NCBI GenBank assembly: GCA_001600415.1
Contig: BCJX01000005.1
Coordinates: 1,279,780-1,343,779 of the forward strand
Direction of reading: 5' to 3'
From: Pascua guehoae
Taxonomy: Eukaryota; Basidiomycota; Tremellomycetes; Trichosporonales; Trichosporonaceae
DNA length: 64,000 nt
Under the pieces are notes generated by a model. It was not told where the DNA came from. It saw only the letters and a program-made list of their open reading frames with translations, and made no database searches. The position numbers were made by a program, and so were the translations under genes. Of the stretch, positions 45,551-56,900 are shown piece by piece. The stretch's first letter is position 1, and every line of letters begins with the position of its first letter.

Positions 45551-48500
45551 CTAATCCTCATCCATCGCGTCGTCGCTGTCATCGTCGTCATCGTCGCTGT
45601 CGCCCTCGGCGACCTTGAGTGTCTCAAGGTCAAAGTCCTGGTCTGCGCCGGCATACGAGTCGCAGATGAGGTAGAGTTTGAGATTGTGCTCGCCCTGGGG
45701 TAGCGTAAACTCGAGCTTGGCGGCGAGACGCTGCTTGACCGTGACCTTTTTGATGGCGTACAGCTGCTTGCTGGTCGTGTCGCCAACGACAATCCACCAC
45801 TGCACCAGCTTGCGGTGAGGGAAGTGCGGCGCGTCTGCGGCCATGTCGTCTGGGTTGTCCTCATCGGCCTCGCGGTCGAGCGTGACGGCGAGCGTGATGG
45901 GCGTGGCGCTGTCGAGCGAGTCGCTGTCCTCGACCTCGTACGACACTTCGACATTCGGGTACGAGTTGACAAACCTCGCCACACGGGCCAGCTGGCGGTC
46001 GTTCATGCGCAACAAGTCGGTACGCTCGTCATCCTCGAGCTCCATAATGTCGTACACCGAGTCGAGACCGCGCTCCTTGAAGCGACGCAGCACGTCGGCG
46101 TCAAAGTACGGCACCTGCTTGAGAGGCGAGTCACGGTCCCAGACAGCCTGCACGCACATCTGCGACAGGTCCATCGCGCCCAGGCAGTTGAGGAACGACT
46201 TGGACGACATGACGTCCACACATGCAGAGAGCAGGTTGGTCACCTTGCCCAGGATGGACGCCTGGTCGATTGCCAGGTCTGGCGGCAGGTGCATCCGGCT
46301 AAAGTGCGCCTGGAGAAGCACGTACGTCTTAAAGTACGGCGAGTGGTAGTCGGCACGCGCGAGCTTGACGGGAACGCGGTCGTAGATGCGCTCGAGAAGC
46401 GCGTCCTCGTGGTGACGGATGGGGATGGTCGAAAATTCGTGCGCAGACGAGATAATCTCGAGCAAGCCCTTGAGCTTTGTTGTGTCCTTGATCGAGCCAG
46501 CAAACGTCTCGACCGTCTCGTGCGAGATATAGTAGAACGACGCGATCATTCCGAGGTTGTTCGGGCGCAGGTCCATGTCGTCTGCATGGTCAGCACAAGA
46601 GTAGCATTCCTCGCCGCAGTCAGACTTACCCTCGACAATGATACAGTCCGAGTTTTCCAGGTCGGTGACTGTCGTTTCGACGAGTTCGGACAGGTACTCG
46701 GCCACGTGGGTAGGCGTGGTGCCCTGCAGGTTGTAAAAGCCTGGGTTCTGCGACAGACGGCGGTAGAACCACGTCCACGTACACCAGTCGACGGCCTCTT
46801 GCTTGTTCTCAATCGTCTTGGCGACAATCTCGGCATTGAAGTGGTCGTGCAGGTAGTTTGGCAAGCTCGACTCGACCGGGAGCGCCTCGTTGAGGAACTT
46901 TTTGAAAAAGTCCTTGCGCGTCTGCTGGCACATGAGGACGCAGCGGCTCGACGTGTCAATCGATGGGCGGCACGCGCGACCCATCATCTGGAGCACGTCG
47001 GCAATCGCATAGTCGACATAGCGGTGCTCTTGGCCGTCAAAGTACTGCACACCCATGATGATGACCATGTACGAGGTCATGGGCATGGACCACGCAGTGT
47101 CCTTGCTGGCGACGAGCACCTTGATCGCGCCCTGCTCAAAGAGAGCAGTCACAATACGCTTGTCGACCTTGCTCAGTGACTCGTGGTAAAAGCCGATACC
47201 GTACTGGAGCGTCTCGGCGAGGTCGCGGTCTTCGATGCGCTCAAGGTGCGGCGCAAGATCCTCGGGGTCGACATTGAGGAAACGCTGCTCGTCGTCGTCG
47301 GCCAAAACGTACGTCAAAATGTCGTTGGCCGTGAGCTTGGTCTGCTTCCTGCTTGGCACAAAGCAAATGGTGGGGCGACCGGCCGCGTGCTCGATCATGG
47401 CGAGGTATGCTGGCTTGGCCATCGCAACCATGAGCGATGGGAAGTGAGGGACGTTGAAGCTCTGCAGATGAACCTCGAGCGGAAGAGGACGTGCCGAGGG
47501 CGAAAAGTTGAACACGTTTTGCGCCGACGCGCCAATCCAGTCGCCGAGGTCGCGCGCGCTGGCGAGCGAGACGGAGCATGCGATGATACGCGTGGGGATC
47601 TCGGTCTGTTGCGAGACGTAGCGTGTACGCGAGACAATAACCTCATACGTCGACCCAACCTCGCCGCCAATGAGCTGAAGCTCGTCGGCAATCAGGAGGC
47701 CAATGGTCTGCACGTCTTTGCGGGTCTTCCAGCGGCGCGAAAGCAGGTCCCATTGTGCCGGTGTCGCAACCACAACATCCGCCTTGCGGAGAAGGGCAAG
47801 GTCGGCTGTCGCCTCTCCCGTGAGCGCGACAACCTCCTTATTCAACGGCGCAAACTTTGTCGACCACTCGGCAACGCGCATGTCCGCCATCTCCTGGTAG
47901 GGCTCAATGCAGACTGCACGTGGTGCGTCGTCCTGCTTCCAGAGGCGGAGGAGCGCAAGCTCAGCGCAGACCGTCTTACCCGATCCCGTGGGTGCACCGA
48001 TGAGCACATTGTCGTCGGTGGTCCAGAGCGCCTGGAAGACCTGGGTCTGGATCTTGTTGAACTTGTCAAAGGGGAAGAGGGCCTCAAATGCCTTGTTGTG
48101 GAGCGCCGACACTGGCTGGGGCTGCAGGTCGAGCAGAGGTGTGTGAGGCGCAAACGGCTCGGGGCGGATAAGGTGCTGGAACGAAACAGGCAGCCGTGTT
48201 TCGCTCTGCAGCCAGCGGTCCGAGATGACCGAGATGTAGTAGTTGGGTGGGACCGGCTCCGAGATGGGTACAGTGATGGTAACGTAGTGTTCCTCCTCCG
48301 CAAAGCGCTCGCGAAGAACAAACGCGTCGTGGAAGAGGATCCGTTCGCCGTCAACGTCCTCGACAATGATCCAGAACGCTTGCGTATGTCCATGAATGTC
48401 GTGGTCCCACACAAAGTCGGGTGTGATCGTGACGTTGATCTTGAGGAGCGAGCGTGTGAGGGGCAGAACGTGTGCTTGCAGGTCGAGACGCGGGAACTTG

Positions 48501-51500
48501 TGCACATACGACTCGATCAGCTTGCCCGACTTTGGCAAGCCGATGAGCTCGCCGAGTTCGGCGGCATCCAGGTCAAAGTAGCGGTACCAAGGGAACTCCT
48601 TGCGCTCCGCACGCTGAACAATCTCGGGGCGAATCTTGGGGAACTGGCGGAGAGGCGACATTGCCTTCCACATCCGCCGCTCGACCATCTTGCACATGTC
48701 AAGTGCAAGACGGGTGGGTTGCGCCCAGCCCTTCTTGAGACAAATCTCAAACATGGCTCGCAGAATACGGCCAGCGGACTGCTGGACAAAGACCATGTCG
48801 GTAACAATGTCAAACCCGCCGAGCTTGAGCTGCGAAATGTACGCCTGGAGCAAAACGTTGACCTTGGAAATAGGCTCGTCAACACCCTCCTTGACGGGGA
48901 TCGGGACGCGCTCGAGCAGCTTGGCGAGCTCGAGCTTCTCTTCCTGGCGAACAGGGATGAGCTTGAACTCGTTGGACAGCGCAAAGACGCGGAACAGGTC
49001 GATCATGCCGAGGTTGGGCTTGAGGTGTTTGTTGTACGTGGCCATGGACGTGTACGCCACATAGTAGTGGGACGCGATGCGGCCGAGGTCGGTCGACTGG
49101 AATACACCAGTCGCGCGGTCGTAACGGATGAGGCCACCCTTTTCCAGAAGGACAGCTGCAGAGTGGATGAGATCGGCACGCTTCTGGACGAGCGTGGGGT
49201 CACCCTCGAGGTAGTCGGCACCGACATTGTAGAGCGCCGGCGAACCGAGCATGCGCACGTAGAGGTACGTGTAGCCGAGCCATTGAACGCCCTCGTCGCG
49301 GTTGCGGACCGAGCCGAGCACAATCTCGGCGTTGAGATTGTCGACCATACGGGACACAAACTGAGACTCGATCGGGAGCTGCTGGTTCATGAGACTGGTG
49401 TAGTACTGTAGCTCCGAGTGGTTCGTGATGATGATGCCCTCGCCAAACGTGTCGAATTGGGGGCGACCAGCACGGCCAAGCATCTGGAGAACGTCCTGGG
49501 GCGACAGCTCCGACCAACGACCCTTCTCCGGGTTGTAGACCTGAGTACCCTTGATGATGACGGTGTGCGCGGGAAGGTTGACACCCCACGCAAGCGTAGC
49601 GGTACACACAAGCACTTGAATGTGACCCTGGAAGAAGAGCTCCTCGACGGTCGAACGGTCGACCCGCGACATGCCCGCGTGGTGGATACCAAAGCCGAAT
49701 GGGAGAATGTCCTTGAGATCCAGGTTCTTCGTGTCGTTGGCCTCGTTGATGAGCAGCTCGCGGGTTGCGCCCTCGGGGTTGATAAACTGCGCAATGGTCT
49801 CCTTTTCCATCGCCATGTCGCGGAGGAACTTGGCCGTCTTGGCCGTCTCCTTGCGCGAGTGAACAAAGACGAGGGTCTGCGACTTGCCTGCCTGGTTGAG
49901 CACCTTTTCGTAGCACACTTCGTTGATCGTTTGCAGCCGCTTGATCGCCTTTTTCTCCGTGACACCGATAAACTGCTGCTTGAGGCCAACGGGACGGTAC
50001 GATGCGTCAAAGTAGAAGAGGCCCTTTTTGACGTCGACGCGAAGGAAGGCAGCAACGTCCTTGTAGTTGGGAAGCGTCGCCGAAAGACCGACAACACGGA
50101 CCTCGTCGTGCGTCTGGTCCATCTTGCGGATGGTACGCGAAAGAATCGACTCAAGAACCGGTCCACGGTCGTCGTGAAGCAAGTGAATCTCGTCGACAAT
50201 GATGAGGCGCACGAGGTTGGTGTAGCTCACGTCGGTCGCTTTGCGCGTGATGACATCCCACTTTTCAGGAGTCGTGACAATGATCTGCGTCTCGGCCACC
50301 TGCTGCTTGGTGAGCTGCGAGTCACCTGTGAGCTCTGCGACCTTGATGTCGAGAGCCTCAAAGCGCTTGCTGAAAGCAGCGACCTGCTCCTGTACCAGCG
50401 CCTTCATCGGCGACACGTAGATGATCTTGAACGAGTCGCGGTCGATGTAGCCTGTTTCAGGGTCGCGGAACTGGCCGATCGTACGCAGCATCGCGAGGGC
50501 AGCACAGTTGGTCTTACCGGCACCGGTAGGAGCACAAATGAGCATGGGCTCGTTGGTGTCAAACGCGATGGGGTAGACCTTGCTCTGGATCACGTTGAGC
50601 TTGGTCGCCTTGACGCTCTCCCACACTGGCTGAGTCCATCGGGGCATGTTCGTGACGGGAACAAGCTCTCCCTGGACCGGCTCGCGGCGCTTGGGTTCCG
50701 GAACGTGAATCTCCTCGTAGCCCTTGAACTGGCGCTTGAACGAACCCTCGGGGAGCTTGACCTTTTTCCTCGACATGAGGTGGCCACCCTCGGAGAAGAT
50801 GAGCGAGTCAATGTCGATGACACGCTGCGGCTGGGCAATCGATCCAGGAGCCAGTGTCGCCTTGGTCGGCACCGCAATAGCCTGTGTAGTTTCGGCCGCG
50901 TTCGTCTGGCGACCCCCACGAAGCTCACGCAGGATCCATCCAACGCCCTTTTCGCGCATGGCGACCTCGACGTCATGACGCTCGTCGTCGTTTGAGCGTG
51001 CGAGCTTTGTGCACCAGACGATGACGTCGCGGTTCTTGGTCAAGGTGGCGACCAAGTCGAAGTTTTCGTAGCCAAACATTTCGGCAAGCGAGTTCTCGAG
51101 ATCGCGCAGCTCGGCGTCTGAACCCAGCAGCTCGAGTGCCTGAGTCGTGAAGTCGGCAGCTTGAACGGGGTCGGGATAGTGCTGGCCGATAAGACGCTGC
51201 AGCCAGAAGCCGTCGACGTCGTGAGGCGAGACACGATCAGACTTCTCCTTCTGCTTTGTGCCTTCCTTGCCCAGCACCAACGCGTCGTCCTCGTCCATCG
51301 CATCGGCGTCATCCTCGTCTTCGTCGTCTTCGCCCTCGCCATCCTCATCCTCATCTTCATCCTCCGAGTCGCGAGGCTTGATTTCAAAGTCCTCTTCATC
51401 GTCGTCATCGTCATCCTCGAACAGGACAGCGACGCCCTCAGCATCAACAGCACGTTCGCGGTCGTCTCCGGCGGGCGCGGCCTCCTCGTCTTCATAATCG

Positions 51501-52106
51501 GTGATCTTCTTGCTCAGGTTGACGAGCTGCGACCACTTCTCCTCTGCGACACCGCTCAGAACCGATTCGACCTCCTTGCGCTTGTCAAACTCCTTCATGT
51601 CGGCGTCCTTAAGCGTCTCGAGAATCGTGTCGGTGGCGGAGCGAACAACCTCCGAGGCCTGGTCGCCCAGCTGCTGGTGAACCAGACCAAGCAAGAGTTC
51701 ATACACTTCGCTCGTCTCGGCTGTTCGTGGACGGTAGCGTAATCCCTCCATCTTGGCGACCGACGCAAGGACGTGAGCGGCACCAAAGCGCGCGTTGGAC
51801 GTCTCCTGTTGCCGCCGGATGTTGCGCTCGATGGCATCGGCCTGGGACAACTGGGCCTTGGCCTTCTTCTTGGCCACATCCTTGAGTTCAGTGCGCGTTA
51901 CACGCGAGCCCATGTCCCTGACGTTGATGCGTCCAACGAGCGTCTCAGGCTGGCCAGTAGGCTCGTCACTGCGGATGACAGAGCGATCTGCAAAGGTTAG
52001 CAACCCGGGTTTGAAAGTTCCGGCAGTGGTACTCACCCTGGTTGACAACCAGGCTACTGATTGCGCCATAGTTGAACTGAGACAGGTCCCTTCTTCCTCC
52101 CGACAT
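45551..52106 (-). CDS. BRR2: Brr2 pre-mRNA-splicing helicase (U5 snRNP), three exons
   Basis: Exons 52106-52037, 51987-46630 and 46581-45551 give 2152 residues, close to yeast Brr2 (2163). Brr2 unwinds U4/U6 to activate the spliceosome in the nucleus. The N-terminal region has an acidic stretch. The first Ski2-like cassette has motif I CAPTGAGKT (about 506), DEIHLLHDD and VGLSATLPN; the second, regulatory cassette has GAPTGSGKT (about 1357), DELQLIGG and the diverged SVSLAS. Each is followed by a Sec63-type unit. This asymmetry (DEIH then DELQ) is characteristic of Brr2. The first intron falls after MSGGRRDLSQFNYGAISSLV. The second, 48 nt (GTAAGT to GCAG), has no stop and keeps frame, so an unspliced reading looks continuous; family conservation (IIVE-DDMD) places it. 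The tail is acidic (SDDDDDDSDDAMDED). Confidence 0.96.
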
Positions 52107-53999
52107 GGTGGCAATATACGACGAGACGTTTGCACAGAGGCGGGAGTGGCAAAGAACACGATGTTGTTGTCGATGACGGTGGCGACGGCGGGCGATGACT
52201 AGTCTATTGGGGTATCGAGCTGTGTTTTGTTTTTGTCAAAGTCGGTTCCTTCCTCGTTTGTGGATGCCTGTGATCCTGTTCGCCGTTCGCCGATGGTTGG
52301 CGACGTTCGGTGGGGCAGGAAGAGGCAAGGGGGGTGAGGTAAGAGGAACAAGGAGGAGGAAGCCGAAGCCGACTTTGTTTCTGTTCAGTGATCGAAACGC
52401 GACGAGCTCGACGAGTTGGATGGTGAGCAACAATCCAAACTCGAGATTAGGATCCGCTCAAATGGAAATTACTCAAAGCGGTAATTAGTGGCCTTGCATT
52501 TAATTAATCCCCCCTTTTATCCACGGTTTGCAATGTTTTCATGTTGGCACCGTGGACACAGGCAGAGAGGCACGCGCAGGCAGGCGGAAAATCAGGAGAG
52601 ATGAGGGACGCAGCTTTCCCGTACCCTGAAGTGATGACAGAGCTAGCGTGCTACCAGCTCCACGGATTCCAAGCCCTCTCCTCCAGCACACCCTCACGAC
52701 CTTGGGCCTGGCGACTGGGGGTGCATCAGCCTGCCAACGCCCGCCTGGCCGCCTGCAGCCCCCTTGCCTTGGCCTCACGGTGACTTGCCTGAATTTGTCA
52801 GGCTAGCCTGCGTGTGTGCAGCCTGCAGCCTGTAGTCAGCCAACAGGCCAGCGGCCAGCAGGCTAGGAGCCTGCAGGCAGCCTGCAGAGCTGGACACTCA
52901 CCTTGCCAGCTTGCCAGCTGGCCAGCTGCCATGCATGTCGCCTGAATGGCTTTGATCGTTTTTTTTTTTTTTTTTTGGCACTTTTGCTCCCTTCACCCTC
53001 TCGACCCCTCTGCCCCTTCCCCCCCCCTATGGCCACTCTGGCCACCTTCCCTAGTTTTGCGCCCTTTGGCTCCCCTTTTGCCCCTCGTCGGCCCTCATCC
53101 CTCCCTCGTCCCTCGGTCGTTTGCCTTGGTTGGTCGTTTGGTCGTCCCTCTGCTCTGCTCTGCTCTACTCTCTTTGCTTGGTCGTCTCCTTGCTCATCAA
53201 CTCACTCACCCACACCACATACGCCTCTCGCATGGCCACACGTCGCTTCCGCCGTCGACACTCTTTCCTTTCACACCATTCCCCATACCATCAACTCGAA
53301 CACGATCCCCCCCCCCACCATTCGACGGCTTGGACGCCCTCGCCCCTCCCCTCCCCCACCACCCACTCCTCCTCTCCTCCTAAAAACGCCGTGCCACCCC
53401 TCAGCCGCGAGTTCAATGCCCGCCCCAGCACCCACTCGTTCGATCTAAATTCTTGCCACCTCGACCTCCCTTTTCAATCCTTCCTCCAGCCGGCTCTTCC
53501 ATCGACTCTTTTCCTCGACTTGCCACTACCTCCAACGTCCTCTGCGAGCTCTCTGCCTCGCCGTCCGACTTTGAGAGGAGGTGCTCGACCCCCCAACAGA
53601 CGTTGCGCACATCAACACCGTTGAGCGCCTCTTCTGGCGGACACGGGTCTCCTTTGCTGGTGAACTCGTGGCTGCGTGGACAGTGGCCAAATCCCTCCCC
53701 CGCGCGCGTTTCCCACCCGCCCATCATCTCCTTCCTCCATTCTGGTTCTCTCCTGGGCCTAAACACGCGTCGTCTCGCCTCCCACGACCTATTTCAGCGA
53801 CCCCGACGTGCTGTTTTGCGGACATTGGAGCCATTTCCATCCCCTGTTCACACTTTGTTCCGCACATTTCACACTCCTTTGATCGCCCCTCTTCCTCCCT
53901 GCGACCCATCCACTCCGCCTGCCTCTTTCACCACCAGCGTCGTGCCGCTTGGCGCGCTCATCCTGCCCGTGATCGCTATCCGGGCACCCCCTGCTCGTC
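52107..53999. promoter_or_regulatory. Divergent intergenic region, BRR2 / SET3-like
   Basis: Nearly 1.9 kb between two divergent start codons. It contains a block of CTGCAG/GCCTGCAG-rich short repeats (about 52795-52890), a T18 run at 52959-52976 and then about 1 kb of C/T-rich DNA leading to the SET3-like ATG, likely its leader. Long frames in that C/T-rich DNA are composition artefacts. Confidence 0.45.
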
Positions 54000-56900
54000 A
54001 TGAGTGGCCATGCAGCCGCAAGGCTACCGCAGGGCACTCCCATCCTTGAGCCTCCAGCACTACAGCCGCCCCAAGTAGCTGGTGGCGAGGACGTGGTCAT
54101 GCGGTTGGCAGAGCCGGGACAGGATGGAGATTTGAGACAAGGGCTGGTCGGAGAGGTGCGTATCGACGACCCATCGGCCATTCCATCGAAACCGTCTCGA
54201 CCTGTCGCAGAAACTGCTCTGTCCTCGCTGGCCAATGGTGTGCCGCACCAAAGTGCACCAATGTCGTCCGAGCGAGGTACAGATGTGGGTTTGGGTAGCT
54301 CGGTGAGCGCTCCTGTCGTCAAGTTTGATGACAGTGTGCGCGTCGCCGCCGAGCTGCCTAATGGGTCGTCCGCCGCAAGTACCTTTGCGACGCCACGCCC
54401 TTCTCGGAAACATCGCTCTCCACCTGGATCCGGCCCATCTGAGGAGGCAGCAGCGCTGTTGCTCAACTTCTCTGCCGTTGCTGAACAACCACCATCTCTT
54501 CCCTCAACCACCGAACCTGCATCCGGCATCTACCCCCATACCCCACCACTCGACTCCCCATCCACTTTCCAAACGGCACCTGCCCCTCCATCCGCTGTTC
54601 CATCATCACCTCCTGGCCTGCCCACTCCTTCTGCTCCGAGCCCTGAGGCGCCCACGAAACCCACCAAGCAGAAGCGGAAACGTAACGCTACTGCTGGCCC
54701 GTCACGGCATTCGTCGACGGATCGTTTTGTGGAACGTCCGCCCCACTGGATGGGCGAGGACAATGCCTTGATCCGTTGCATCTGCGGCTTTGTCGAAGAC
54801 GACGGTTTCACCATCCAGTGCGAGGGTTGCAACGCCTGGGAGCACGGCCTGTGCTTTGGTTACCGTGACGACGCCTCGGTTCCCGACTCGTACTTTTGCG
54901 AACTGTGCGAACCACGAGAGTTTGATCGCGAGTGGGCACGACAACAGCAACTGCAGGCGAGAGCAGCTCTCGACGCCCGCCGTTTAGTTCGAGTGGCTGA
55001 AGATAGTCCAACCGAGGGTGCCAAAAAGTCACGGTCAAAGAACAAACGACCGCGGACAGAGCCACGACCACGACCCGAACCACGACCACGACCCGAGCCT
55101 GAGCGAACAGAGAGCGTCACAGATGCAGCAGAGCCACCACCCCAGGAGAATAAGGACGGTGCCATGGGACCACCACCAACGACGACGACGACGACCAAGC
55201 CCAAACGCCGATCTCAACCCTCCAAGCCTCGCTCCAAGAACTCTGAAACGGGCAGCCATGGCCCCGCAAAGGATGGCGATGAGGAAGACTTTTTCCGCAT
55301 TCTTCCATGGGAACTGGAGTACACGCCCATCAACGACAACGTGATACGTGGCGTTGCTGCTCGCCAGGCTATGACCAGCTTTTACCGCGAGTGGGTGGAC
55401 AACGACGACGACACCATGCCTCGCAAGTGCCGACCCGTCTACCACGATTCGGGCTTGCCATCTCCCACAGAGACTGGTGTTGGTCGTCTGTCCCCTGACA
55501 ATCTCTTTTCCGCGCCCGACTTCAACATCCTCGGCCCTCCCATTCCACCAGTCTTTCTCAGTGGTCCCGATCTCGCCTCCTTGGCAGCGCCCACGGCCAT
55601 TCGCCCAGTCGACGACTCGCAGTGCTTCCTCCCGCTCAAATACCGCGAGCCAAGCTCTGGGATCTACGCCCGTCCCACTGTTTATGGCGTCTTTGCCCAA
55701 GACCCAATACCGGCCGGAGGGTTTGCGGGCGAGTATCGTGGGGAGATTGTCGACACGTCGACGTACCGCAAGGACCCCATCAACCAGTACTCAGCACTCG
55801 GTATCCCCAAGCCTTACGTTCGCTCGCTTGGCCCGCCTGTCGACCTCATCCTTGACGCGCGTTCATATGGCAACGAGCTCCGATTTGTTCGCAACGGCTG
55901 CCACCCCAATGCTGTCATCCGTCCTCTCCTCTTTCGCGCCACCGATAGCGGGGCACCCAAACTTCGATTCGGCGTCTTTGCTGCCCGTGACATTGGCAAA
56001 AACGAGGAAATCGTGCTCGCGTGGGAGTGGGACGACCAACACGTTGTCCACACACTCCGCGCCGTGATCGACTCGACGCTCAAAAGCGCGGCGTCCCGCC
56101 CCGCCATTGCACCAGAGACGGTCGAGCTTCTCACGGTCAAGTTCAACTCGATTCTCACCAACATCTTTGGCACCTTCCAGTCGTGTGCATGCACGGTTGC
56201 GACGGATTGCGCGTTTTCGCAAATGCGACGTTTCGTCTCTGGCCAACCGTTCCACGGTGTGAGCCAAGCCCGTGCCCGCAAACGCATCGATCTTGGCGAA
56301 CTCATTGGCGCCGTCCGTGGATGGCGTCGGCGAGAACTTGAACTCGAGGAGGCCACCAAGGCGAGGCGCTTCCGCTCGCCCGGTGAATGGGATGTTTGGC
56401 GCGCCGAGCCCAAGAGCCTCATTGAGGATATCGAGCGCCCTGACTCTCGTCAAGACTATGAGCCGCCTCGGTCGCGTGAACAATCAGAGCCGCCTCGCTC
56501 CCGCCAAGAATCGGAACAACGCGCTTCCAGTGCACCGGATGAAGAGGAGGCTGTTGCCACGACGCAGGTCGACAACGACAACGACACGTCGATGGAGGTT
56601 GATCAGGATGCTGGCCTCCAGCCACATGTTGAACCCGAGTCCGAGACCAAGGCCGAACCTCAGGCGGTCACCGAGTCCACGCCACAACCCGAGCCGGAGC
56701 CTGTCCCAACGATTGCGGAATCTGCCCCGATGGAGGCTATGGAGGTGGACGAGGCGCCCAAGGCTGAGCCGACCACCGAGGTCCCAGACGAGGAGCCCGA
56801 AGCCGATGGCGATGTCAAGATGGTCGATACACCATCCACGCCACCGGCTCCGGCACCCGTTTCCGCCCCAAGCTCTCCGGCACCCGAAGTGGCGGCGGCA

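Noticed and set aside
47183..49411. 742-residue open frame on the plus strand opposite BRR2 (and 45815-47179, 49418-50995)
   Set aside because: Mirror frames of a codon-biased GC-rich gene. The minus-strand product has full helicase conservation; these have none and no start context.
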